From assembly GCF_037076345.1 (NCBI RefSeq), contig NZ_AP024702.1, forward strand, positions 4,712,001 to 4,776,000: a DNA stretch of 64,000 nucleotides, given 5' to 3'. The DNA comes from Haloferula helveola. Its GTDB lineage: Bacteria; Verrucomicrobiota; Verrucomicrobiia; Verrucomicrobiales; Akkermansiaceae. A program made the translations under genes and the position numbers. Shown piece after piece: positions 18,349-26,198 of the stretch; the stretch's first letter is position 1, and each line of letters begins with the position of its first letter. The notes below the pieces were generated by a model. The model saw only the letters and a list, made by a program, of their open reading frames with translations, made no database searches and was not told the origin of the DNA.

Positions 18349-18609
18349 TCAGAGGGAGCTGGCCGTGGATTCTCGATCCGTTGCCTCGACATCGATGCAC
18401 TCGACCGAGAGGATCGGGAGTTGGAGGTCATAGAGGGAATTGAGCAGTCCGCAGAGCGCGGCTTGGTCGATGAGGCGTCCCACCAGAACGCTGACCCAAG
18501 TGCCGCCGTTGCCGGTGATCTCGCTAAGGTTCAGCCCTTCGAGGTGCCGGGCGAAGTCGTCGCCGAGCTTGCCCGGAACCGTGATCCGGTAGACGGCCGG
18601 GGCCGACAT
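18349..18609 (-). CDS. Small 86-residue protein, conserved partner of LuxR regulators (hypothetical)
   Basis: This small protein starts MSAPAVYRITVPGKLGDDF at the ATG at 18609. Its pattern is beta-alpha-beta-beta-alpha-beta: a YRITVPG strand, GLNLSEITGNGGTWVSVLVG, then RLIDQAALCGLLNSLYDLQL and ILSVECIDVE. This looks like a small ferredoxin-like or ACT-like fold in which the last helix (xQAxLxGLLxxLYDLxL) and strand are conserved. From memory, similar short proteins sit beside MalT-type LuxR genes in other bacteria, with no assigned function. Here it lies between the MalT-like regulator and the CoA cluster. It has no signal peptide or membrane segment. Confidence 0.7.
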   Translation of the reverse strand: MSAPAVYRITVPGKLGDDFARHLEGLNLSEITGNGGTWVSVLVGRLIDQAALCGLLNSLYDLQLPILSVECIDVEATDRESTASSL

Positions 18610-18724
18610 GGTCAGGGAGTGAGTGCTTTCCCTCATCTGCCCCCGAAGGTGGCGGAATCCCCGCTGCAGCGCATGGCCCGAAAGGGTACAAAAGAGGGTA
18701 CAATTCCGACGCTGCGTCGGATGA

Positions 18725-21421
18725 TTACTGCAGCAGTCCCAGCCCCGTCGCCTTGGCGACCGCCTCCTTGCGGCCATGCACGCCCAACTTCTCGTAAATG
18801 TTGTTGAGGTGGCGTTTCACGGTGCCCGGGGAGATGAAGAGCGTCTCTGCGATTTCCCGGTTGCTGAGGCGCTTCGCGGCATGGAGGAGGACCTCGTATT
18901 CCCGCTTGGAGAGCGCCTCGACGAGTGATCCGGCCGGGGGGCGGGGGACTTCGACCGCCACGTCTCCTTCGGAAGTTGCCGAAGGAACCGACGCAGCACC
19001 CCAGATGCTCCCGACGTAAGCGATGCCCTCTTCGTCGAGTTCGAGTTTTTGGAGAAGGGTCAGGAGGAGGGGCAGGCTGGCCGCGATGTCGGCGAAGACA
19101 CGGACCGATCCTCCGGGCTGTGCCAAGTGCAGGGCTTCGCGGAGGTCTGCGAGAGACTCTTCTCCGCGATCCATGGCATGATTCCAGAGCGCGCGCAGAG
19201 CAAGCAGCTCGAAGCGAGCCGCTACCGAGTTCATCTCTGCCGCCGCGTCCACGGTCCGGCCGAGGATCTCTCCCGCTTTCCGCAAACTTTCCGGGGTGTT
19301 GGTCGCCAACAGGATCTGCAGGGGGATACCGGCGAAATCGTCGAGAAGATTGGCGACGAAGGGCCGCGAACCGTGGGAGTCCACCCAGGCCAGCGCTTCG
19401 GAGAGGTGCCCTTCCCGCAGCGCGACGAGGGCCCTCGTGGATTCGTAGCAAAAGATCGTCCGTGGAGCCTTGTGGCGGTCAAGGAATCCGTGCATCGGCA
19501 CGAGCAACTCCCTGGACTCGTCCACCTGTCCCCGGGCCAGACAGATCATCACCTCCAGTCGCCGATTGAGAAGGTAGTCCTGGGGGTTGGCCAAGACGAC
19601 ATCGTCATCCCGTTCCGCACAGAATCCCGCCGCTGTTTCCAGATCGTTCAGTTGGTAGCTCGCCCATGCGGATTGGAATCGCGCGTTGACGGCATAGGAT
19701 CGGAAACCGTGTTCCCGGCAGTGTTCGAGGAAGGTCCCGGAGCACTCGCTGAGGCGGCGACTGTCCCCGAGGTGGAAATTCAAGTGGCACTCGGAGTGGA
19801 AGGCTTCCGGATACGGCGCTCCTGCCGCCTCCAATTCCCGCCGGATCCGGTCGATCGATTCTCGTGCGCGCCGGACGTCACCGTGCGCCCGGCAGGCGTT
19901 GCTCAGTGGCATGCACAGCAATCCGCGCAGCTCGGTCTCTTCCGGCCACAGTTGATCCAGGATGCCCTCGGCGCGGGTCACGATTTCGTCCCACTTCTTT
20001 TCGGCAGCCAGTTGGAAGGTGCAGGCCCATACCGCGACGCCGTGGAGGTAGAGTCGCAGCTTCGCGTCCCCATCAAATCCCACCAGAGCCGCTTCCAAAC
20101 GATCCGCAGTCTCATACGCCTCCGCGATGCGGACATCTTGGATGAGCTGAATGCAACGGGTGCCCAACAGCACCGGGTGGGCGTCGATCACCGACTGCGG
20201 AACCTTCGCAAACCACCGGGTGGTCCGATCGCGGCCGGGAGGATTCTCCATGTTCGAGATCTTTGCGACCAGCAGGTCGGTCACCGCATCGAGGTCATCG
20301 GCTTTGAGAAGATGATCGAGCGCCTCGCCGATTAGTTCCTGGGAAGCGAACCACATCGCCGCGCGCTGGTGGGTGCCACGGATTTCCTCCGGGGACTGGC
20401 GTAGCTTCAATTCGGCCTGCAGGGTATCCTGGAACAAGTGGTGGAAGCGGAACCACCCCCGGTCCTTGTCGAGGGGGATCACGAACAGATCGGAAGCCAC
20501 CAGCCAATCGACAAATTCCCGTCCGTCCAGCCCCGGAAACATCGCGTCGCACAAGCCGATATTGAAGCGATCCACCAAAGAGACTCCGAGCATGGCCGCC
20601 AGCCGTTCGGCATCAATCTGGTCGAGGATCCCTTCGATCAGGAAGTTGCTTACCAAGGCTGGCGCCGCGGGCATTCGCCTTGTGAAGTCCGCGACGTCCT
20701 TCGTATCGCGCAGGGCGACGATTAGCAGGCGTAGGGCCACCGGCCAGCCTTCGAGATGCCTGAGGGCCAGTTCCTTGAGCTCCGCCGGACGGATTACCGG
20801 AAGGTTGGCCTCCATGAAGGTGTCGACCTCCTGTTCATTGAACCTGAGGTCGCCGAGGCGGAACTCGTTCAGCTGGCCCTGCCTACGATGGCGGTTCAGT
20901 AGGATCGGCGGGTCCCGGCGGGTGACGAGGATCAGGTGGAAGTTGGACGGGGGATGGGCGAGGAGCAGATTCAGGAGATCGCGGATTCCTTCGTGACTCA
21001 GGAAATGGAAGTCGTCCACGACCAGGTATACGCGGCCTTCCAGCTTGAGCAGCTCATTGCTGAACAGGCGCACGACCTCTTCGTGATCTGGGAGGCGGTT
21101 TGATCTCGCGAGTTTGGCGGAGTCTTCGCACGCGCCCGGCAGGGCAACCTGAATCGCACTGACCAGATGCAGGAAAAAGGACTCGGGGTCGTTGTCGCTC
21201 GGGTCGGCCGAATACCAGGCGCTCGTCTCGCCCGCTCCGAAGCTTCCCAGCCACTGGCTGACAAGCGTGCTCTTGCCATATCCTGCGGGGGCGGAGACCA
21301 GCGTGAGCGGCGCGTCCTTTCCCTGATCCAGTCGGGCCAGCAATCTTGGCCGCGCGATGACATCCTTCGGCGGTTCCGGCCGGAAGAGCTTGGTAAGGAT
21401 GACTCTGGATTCGATGGGCAC
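18725..21421 (-). CDS. MalT-like LuxR-family ATP-dependent transcription activator
   Basis: This is an 898-residue STAND-type regulator. A Walker A motif, SAPAGYGKSTLV (about 44-55), is followed by VYLVVDDFHFLS (Walker B) and HLILVTRRDPPILLNRHR (sensor). The centre is a long helical TPR-like region. The last 65 residues are a LuxR DNA-binding domain: LSKREYEVLLHAAKRLSNRE, IAETLFISPGTVKRHLNNIY. Such proteins bind an inducer and ATP, oligomerise and activate nearby operons. It starts with GTG at 21421. Its position at the head of the leftward CoA cluster makes that cluster the likely target. Confidence 0.88.
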   Translation of the reverse strand: MPIESRVILTKLFRPEPPKDVIARPRLLARLDQGKDAPLTLVSAPAGYGKSTLVSQWLGSFGAGETSAWYSADPSDNDPESFFLHLVSAIQVALPGACEDSAKLARSNRLPDHEEVVRLFSNELLKLEGRVYLVVDDFHFLSHEGIRDLLNLLLAHPPSNFHLILVTRRDPPILLNRHRRQGQLNEFRLGDLRFNEQEVDTFMEANLPVIRPAELKELALRHLEGWPVALRLLIVALRDTKDVADFTRRMPAAPALVSNFLIEGILDQIDAERLAAMLGVSLVDRFNIGLCDAMFPGLDGREFVDWLVASDLFVIPLDKDRGWFRFHHLFQDTLQAELKLRQSPEEIRGTHQRAAMWFASQELIGEALDHLLKADDLDAVTDLLVAKISNMENPPGRDRTTRWFAKVPQSVIDAHPVLLGTRCIQLIQDVRIAEAYETADRLEAALVGFDGDAKLRLYLHGVAVWACTFQLAAEKKWDEIVTRAEGILDQLWPEETELRGLLCMPLSNACRAHGDVRRARESIDRIRRELEAAGAPYPEAFHSECHLNFHLGDSRRLSECSGTFLEHCREHGFRSYAVNARFQSAWASYQLNDLETAAGFCAERDDDVVLANPQDYLLNRRLEVMICLARGQVDESRELLVPMHGFLDRHKAPRTIFCYESTRALVALREGHLSEALAWVDSHGSRPFVANLLDDFAGIPLQILLATNTPESLRKAGEILGRTVDAAAEMNSVAARFELLALRALWNHAMDRGEESLADLREALHLAQPGGSVRVFADIAASLPLLLTLLQKLELDEEGIAYVGSIWGAASVPSATSEGDVAVEVPRPPAGSLVEALSKREYEVLLHAAKRLSNREIAETLFISPGTVKRHLNNIYEKLGVHGRKEAVAKATGLGLLQ

Positions 21422-21663
21422 TGCGTATCGTGTGGGCAGTTAGAGTCACCTAAGCTCCGAGGCCGTCCGCCGACAAGGACTTTGCCCCAAGATGGGCGTC
21501 TATTCGTGGGGGTTGGCCTCCATGAAACAGATCGCCCGGTCGTTCAGGTCCTATCCGGTAGTCCGGCCATCGCCAGTAGTAGCCGACCGGCCGCAATGCC
21601 CAAGTTGTCCTCCTGGCAAACAAATCCAGGGAAGCCGCCGAGACAACAATCGCTTCCCGGTGT
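21422..21663. other. Intergenic stretch, nothing recognised
   Basis: These 242 bases lie between the start of the MalT-like regulator and the end of the phospholipase-D gene. They must contain the regulator's promoter. No operator repeat, terminator or small gene was convincing by eye. Confidence 0.4.
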
Positions 21664-23235
21664 TCACAGCTGATCCTCGATCGGCAGGAGGGTCATCAGG
21701 CCGTTCATGAAGCGTCGGCCGAAGCTGGTCTCCGGATCGTGGGTCCAGGTCTTGGTTTCGCCATCGACCTCGGCGGTCCAGAGGGTTTTGCCCTTGTCGT
21801 CGAGCGTGACGCGGTAGGCGTTCTCCGGGCGGACGCCTTCATCGAGGAAGTCCTCGACCTGCTTGGCGAAGGCCTTGCTGTGAACCAGTAGTCCGATCTC
21901 CGAATTGATGTCCGCCGAGCGCGGGTCGAGATTGAAGCTGCCGATGAAAGTCTTCTCGCTGTCGATGACGAGGGACTTCGTATGAAGCGCGGACCGGGAG
22001 CTCGTCGCGTAGGGCGCCACCTGCGAGAGCATCGCGGGTGCGTCGGGGCGCAGTTCATAGACCTCCATGCCGGCGCGGAGGACCTGCGGACGACGCTTGG
22101 TGTGTCCGGCTTGGGCAGCCACCACGTCGTTGCCTGCGAGGGCGTTGGTCAGCGTGCGGACCTTCACGCCGCGTTCGGTGAGTTGGCGGGTGGTCTCAAC
22201 GCCGCTGTCGCGGAGGATGAAGTAGGCGGCTTCGATCTTCACCGAGCGCTTGGCGGCGGCGATCTCCGAGTGGAGTTGGATGTTCATCTTTCCGTCCGGA
22301 TCGTTGCCGCGCATCGACTCGAAGCTGTCGTGAAGCACTTCGCCTTTGGCCCACACCATCTTGTCGGCGATGTCGTCGATCCGGCCGCGCAGGTCATCGA
22401 CGTCCTGTTTCAGGGGGAACGGGTAGCGTTCCGGCCGGATGTTGCCGCGCAAGACGGCGAGCTGCTCCCGGAAATCGTTCATGTCCGGCACCTCGCGGAC
22501 GAATCCCTCGATGGGAATGGCGCCCGCGCTGTTCCAGAACTCGTCGAAGGTGGCGGAAATATCGCGGACGATCGGGCCGGCCGCGGCGATGTCGAGGTCG
22601 CGATTGTTGAAGCTTTCGCCGAGACCGAAGTATTCGTCCGCGATGTTGCGGCCGCCGATGATGGCGACGGAGTTGTCCATCACCATGATCTTGTTGTGCA
22701 TCCGCTTGTTGAGCCGGCCGAAGTTGGCAAGGAACTCGGTGGTGCGCAGATTCCGGTAGCGGTGCGGGTTGAAGATGCGGACCTCGATGTTCGGGTGGGC
22801 GGCGATCTTGGCGGTGGTGCTGTCGCGTTTCTTGAAGTTCACGTCGTCGAGCAGGAACCGGACGCGCACGCCGCGGTCGGCGGCCTGGATCAGGTGGTCG
22901 GCGAGCGTCAGTCCGATGGTGTCGGCGGTCCAGATGTAGTACTGGACGTCGAGGGTCTCGCGGGCGAAGTCGGCCAGAGCGACGCGGCTGGTGAACGCTT
23001 CGCGGTTGCCTCCCAAGGCAGCGAATCCGGACTTTCCGGGGTGGCGTCGGGCGGCGGCCTCGAACTGCCCAGCGACGCCGGAGGACGGTGCTTTCTTGAG
23101 CGCGGCGCTCGGAGTTTTCGGGACGTCCCGGTAATTGATCCCGCAACTGGCCGTGAGGAGGGTGGCGAGAACGGTCATGAGGGAGGTCAGCAGGATGGGT
23201 CGCACGGCGACTTCCGGAGAATCGGGGGTCGGCAT
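21664..23235 (-). CDS. Lipoprotein with two phospholipase-D (HKD) motifs, cardiolipin-synthase-like
   Basis: This is a 523-residue protein from the ATG at 23235 (another ATG precedes it directly). The signal sequence ends LLTASCGINY, a lipobox, so it should be lipid-anchored. Two HxKxxxxD motifs are complete: HNKIMVMDNSVAIIGGRN and HTKSLVIDSEKTFIGSFN, each followed by the usual Gly-Ser/Gly-Arg-Asn block. Both halves together form one active site for phosphodiester transfer or hydrolysis. Cardiolipin synthases are usually membrane-embedded, whereas a periplasmic lipoprotein form suggests a phospholipid-remodelling or nuclease-like role. The spacer upstream holds a nested inverted repeat. Confidence 0.85.
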   Translation of the reverse strand: MPTPDSPEVAVRPILLTSLMTVLATLLTASCGINYRDVPKTPSAALKKAPSSGVAGQFEAAARRHPGKSGFAALGGNREAFTSRVALADFARETLDVQYYIWTADTIGLTLADHLIQAADRGVRVRFLLDDVNFKKRDSTTAKIAAHPNIEVRIFNPHRYRNLRTTEFLANFGRLNKRMHNKIMVMDNSVAIIGGRNIADEYFGLGESFNNRDLDIAAAGPIVRDISATFDEFWNSAGAIPIEGFVREVPDMNDFREQLAVLRGNIRPERYPFPLKQDVDDLRGRIDDIADKMVWAKGEVLHDSFESMRGNDPDGKMNIQLHSEIAAAKRSVKIEAAYFILRDSGVETTRQLTERGVKVRTLTNALAGNDVVAAQAGHTKRRPQVLRAGMEVYELRPDAPAMLSQVAPYATSSRSALHTKSLVIDSEKTFIGSFNLDPRSADINSEIGLLVHSKAFAKQVEDFLDEGVRPENAYRVTLDDKGKTLWTAEVDGETKTWTHDPETSFGRRFMNGLMTLLPIEDQL

Positions 23236-23337
23236 CATCGGCGAGACTAGGTGCCGGGATTTCCACACGGCAAGCAGAAGTCGCCCGGGTGTGGAGTCGG
23301 AGGCGCGATGGTACGCGTCTGACTGCTCCGGTGTTTC

Positions 23338-23411
23338 GGAGAGCGGCTTTGCGAGTCGCGGGATCATTCGCTTCGCCGGGCTGGATGAGGCGGCTTGAAA
23401 AGCCGCTCTCC
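23338..23411. repeat. Nested inverted repeat, REP-like candidate
   Basis: GGAGAGCGGCTTT (23338-23350) is the exact reverse complement of AAAGCCGCTCTCC (23399-23411), 48 bases away. A second arm, GCGGCTT (23390-23396), can pair with the same right arm across a 3-base loop, so two mutually exclusive hairpins are possible. It lies between two leftward genes, after the outer-membrane gene's stop and before the phospholipase-D start. It may be a terminator, an mRNA-stability element or a dispersed palindromic repeat; no second copy was noticed in the window. Confidence 0.6.
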
Positions 23412-23437
23412 CCGTTGCGCACTTGAGCCCGCCGGAA

Positions 23438-24223
23438 CTAGAACGTCAGAGCCAGCCCGAGGATCGGGCCTCCTGAAGCGGCGTCGTAGAGGAAGCCGCC
23501 TTTCTGATAGTCAACCGCGGCATGGCGGTAGCCGAGGAACAGGGTGGATGATTCACCGAGGTCGTAGCCGATCAGCGCGACCGCTTGCCAGAGGAAGTCC
23601 GAGCTGACGCCGAAGCCGCCGACCTCGCCACGAAGCTGCGCGCTCCACGGGCCACCGAGCCGTTGGTTGAGGCGGAAGCCGATCGCCGGATCGAGCCAGC
23701 CTTCGCCCGAGCCGATGCTGGTAACGACGCGACGTCCGAGCAGGCGGAGTTCGTTGTCGATGTCGTAGTAAACGGCACCGGCGAACAGATCGAGGCGGGT
23801 GCAATCGGTATCGATCACGCTATAACCGCCGACGAGTTCGAGGCGTGTGGTTTGCGCGGTCAGCTTCGCCTGAGCCGGGGTGTTCCGGAGCGGCGTGTAG
23901 GTCGTCAGGGTAAGCGAGTTTCTGAGATAGAGCCCCTCGAGTTGGGCGAACCATGGACCCTTGCGTGCCTCCATCATTCCCATCGCGGTCATGTCGAGGG
24001 TGTCGAGGATGTCGCCGAAGGAGATGTCGACCGGCGTGGTGAATCCTCCCGCGCCGATGTCGCCATTGAGGCCCGCTCCCCAGCCGTAGAGGCCGAGGGT
24101 GATCTCCCACCCGTTGTCGGTGGTGGTGGTCATGACCGGCTCGGGTGCGGTGGGTGTGCCGGCATGCAGGGCGGTCGTCAGGATGGCCGAGGCGGTGAGG
24201 GCGAGAAGCGGAGTCGATTTCAT
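23438..24223 (-). CDS. Probable outer-membrane protein, unknown function
   Basis: This is a 261-residue protein with signal peptide MKSTPLLALTASAILTTA cleaved near LHAGT. It then has beta-strand periodicity: WEITLGLYGWGAGLNGDIG, RLELVGGYSVID, RLDLFAGAVYYDIDNEL, and a final TLFLGYRHAAVDYQKGGFL and LGLALTF. The C-terminal Phe and the strand pattern indicate a small 8- to 10-stranded barrel. No family was recognised. It precedes the phospholipase-D lipoprotein gene in the same direction, with a 200-base spacer that carries an inverted repeat. Confidence 0.6.
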   Translation of the reverse strand: MKSTPLLALTASAILTTALHAGTPTAPEPVMTTTTDNGWEITLGLYGWGAGLNGDIGAGGFTTPVDISFGDILDTLDMTAMGMMEARKGPWFAQLEGLYLRNSLTLTTYTPLRNTPAQAKLTAQTTRLELVGGYSVIDTDCTRLDLFAGAVYYDIDNELRLLGRRVVTSIGSGEGWLDPAIGFRLNQRLGGPWSAQLRGEVGGFGVSSDFLWQAVALIGYDLGESSTLFLGYRHAAVDYQKGGFLYDAASGGPILGLALTF

Positions 24224-24466
24224 GGCAGGCGATGGTCAGGTGAGTTGATAGTGGACAGGGTCTGTGAGGTCACGTGGAAACGAGTCGGTCGCGGTGGATG
24301 AACAAGGAGCGCGGGCCTGCAGGGGCCTCAACATTGGGCGTTGACGGGACCGTGGCAACGGGACCGCGAGAGCCACCTCGAGCGCCACCTCGGTGCGCGA
24401 CTGGGGTCGCGCGGTCCGGCTGAGGTGCGTGGCGGCGCCGCGCGGTCCGGGTTCGGGTGAGGTCGG
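24224..24466. other. Intergenic stretch, nothing recognised
   Basis: These 243 bases separate two leftward genes. They are very GC-rich with several short self-complementary stretches, but no clear terminator, operator or small gene was identified. Confidence 0.4.
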
Positions 24467-26098
24467 CTATGCCTTTTTGCCTCCGCCTTTTTTGTCGCCC
24501 TCGGGCTCGGAGGGAGCGAGGAACCACTTGTCCTTCGGTGTGAGGACCGGTTCCTCGGGCTGGGACCTGAAGTTCGGGGACATGATCTGGACTTCGAACT
24601 CGTTGAAGGTGTCCTGGATGCGTTGGTGGAGGTCGGAAAGGATCACGCCCTTCTTCGCGACATCCGAGGGGACGAAGCGGAGTTCGTACTCGGCGTAGAA
24701 GTCGGAGAGGGCGGTCTGGATGACCCGCGGTTCCGGCTTCTTGCGAATGCCCGGGGTGCGTTCGGTGGCGAGCAGGAGCATCGCGTGGACCTGACGCCAT
24801 GGCGTGTCGTAGCCGATGGTCACCTTGGTCGAGAGCTCGGTGCGTTGTTCGTTCTCCTCGATCCGCGAGTAGTTGAGTGTCTCCTTGGCGATGAGTACCG
24901 CGTTGGGCACGGTGACGTATTCGCGTCTAGGCGTGAGCACTTTCGTCGACAGCAGTCCGATGTCCTGGATCACGCCCTCGGTGTCACCGACCTTGGCATA
25001 CTCTCCGGTCCGGACCGCCCCGGAATAGAGTACCACAAAGCCGCTCATGACCTGGTTCACGAGGCCGGTCGAACCGAGCGAGAGCACGAGGCCGACGAAG
25101 ACACTGATGCCCTTGAAGGCGGGGCTCTCCGAGCCGGGGATGTAGGGGTAGGCGATCGTGATGCCGAAGATCCAGACGAGCACGACGACGATGCGGCGCG
25201 AGGCGCGTGCGGTATCGCTGCCGAGCCAGCTGTCGTCGTCTTTCGTGTGCTCGAGTTGGCGGAAGAGGTTGTCGGCCAGCCGCGCGACCCAGCGGGTCAG
25301 GGCGAAGATGACGATCACCATGATCACGCCGGGGAGCGCGTCGACGAAGCTCTGGAGCAGTCCGGCGGTGAGGGTGCGGAGACGCTCGCCCAATGCATGG
25401 CCCCACGGGGCGGTGTATGGGAACTGCCCGAGCACGGTGACGATCCAGACGTAACCGGCGAACAGCGCGACGCCCCAGCCGATCATGACGATCACCCTTC
25501 GGATGGCCTGGAGCATCATCGGCCGGAAGTCGAAGTTCCGAACCTTGAGTTGTTTCAGCTTCGAAGTCCGCTGGACCATGTAACGGCGGAGCTTGCGGCC
25601 GAGGAAGCGGAGGAACCAGAGGAGGCCCAGGAAAGCCGCGGTCGCTGCGATGGCGACACCGACGCCCTTGAGGATCACGGTGACGCTGCGTTGCTCCCGT
25701 TTGGCGTCGCGGACTTCCTCAAGCCGGGAGATGATTGTTTTGGTAAGCGAGTCGAGCGTTTCGCCGGTCGTCGGGTCGAGATCGGTCTCGACGACTGCGA
25801 ACAGGTGCTCATCGCCGATCATGAACGAGACCGTCTTGAGATCGCCGAGGGAAGTCCGCTCGCCGCGGATGTCCTCGTAGAGCTCGAAGTCCTCGACATC
25901 CGCGATCTTCGAGAGCGCGTTGCTGAGTCTTTGCTCGGGTGTCAGATTCCCGAGCGGAGCGCGGAAGACCGTGATCTCGCGGTTCCAGACGACCAGTGGT
26001 GCCGGCTCGAACGCGGGGTCCTGATTCTTCGTGTCTTGGGCTCCGGCGAAGGGAGCGAAACCTAGGAGAACGAGGAGGAGGAACAGGACCCGCTTCAT
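24467..26098 (-). CDS. MscS-family mechanosensitive ion channel
   Basis: This is a 543-residue protein from the ATG at 26098, with a signal peptide (MKRVLFLLLVLLGFAPFAGA). A periplasmic region follows, then about four or five membrane helices (for example VAIAATAAFLGLLWFLRFLG, IGWGVALFAGYVWIVTVLGQ, PGVIMVIVIFALTRWVARLA). The MscS pore helix and beta domain are SLGSTGLVNQVMSGFVVLYS, then VGDTEGVIQDIGLLSTKVLT, then EYVTVPNAVLIAKETLNYSR, all conserved. It opens on membrane tension to release solutes during osmotic down-shock. The C-terminus is Lys-rich (EGDKKGGGKKA). It lies 100 bases downstream of a TPR protein gene, separated by a good terminator. Confidence 0.88.
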   Translation of the reverse strand: MKRVLFLLLVLLGFAPFAGAQDTKNQDPAFEPAPLVVWNREITVFRAPLGNLTPEQRLSNALSKIADVEDFELYEDIRGERTSLGDLKTVSFMIGDEHLFAVVETDLDPTTGETLDSLTKTIISRLEEVRDAKREQRSVTVILKGVGVAIAATAAFLGLLWFLRFLGRKLRRYMVQRTSKLKQLKVRNFDFRPMMLQAIRRVIVMIGWGVALFAGYVWIVTVLGQFPYTAPWGHALGERLRTLTAGLLQSFVDALPGVIMVIVIFALTRWVARLADNLFRQLEHTKDDDSWLGSDTARASRRIVVVLVWIFGITIAYPYIPGSESPAFKGISVFVGLVLSLGSTGLVNQVMSGFVVLYSGAVRTGEYAKVGDTEGVIQDIGLLSTKVLTPRREYVTVPNAVLIAKETLNYSRIEENEQRTELSTKVTIGYDTPWRQVHAMLLLATERTPGIRKKPEPRVIQTALSDFYAEYELRFVPSDVAKKGVILSDLHQRIQDTFNEFEVQIMSPNFRSQPEEPVLTPKDKWFLAPSEPEGDKKGGGKKA

Positions 26099-26151
26099 GG
26101 CAACCTGCTTGTTAGGCTGCCGGCGTCCGGAAGTAAAGACGGGGAAACGAA

Positions 26152-26179
26152 ACGGGCGGCAGGTTTCCCCACCGCCCGT
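26152..26179 (-). terminator. Rho-independent terminator after the Pro/Thr-repeat protein
   Basis: Perfect 8-base arms ACGGGCGG / CCGCCCGT enclose a 12-base loop. On the minus strand the stem is followed by TTTCGTTTCC, a fair T-rich tail. It lies 20 bases past the stop codon of the leftward gene ending at 26199. Confidence 0.7.
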
Positions 26180-26198
26180 CCATGGCAACCACCGAAAA

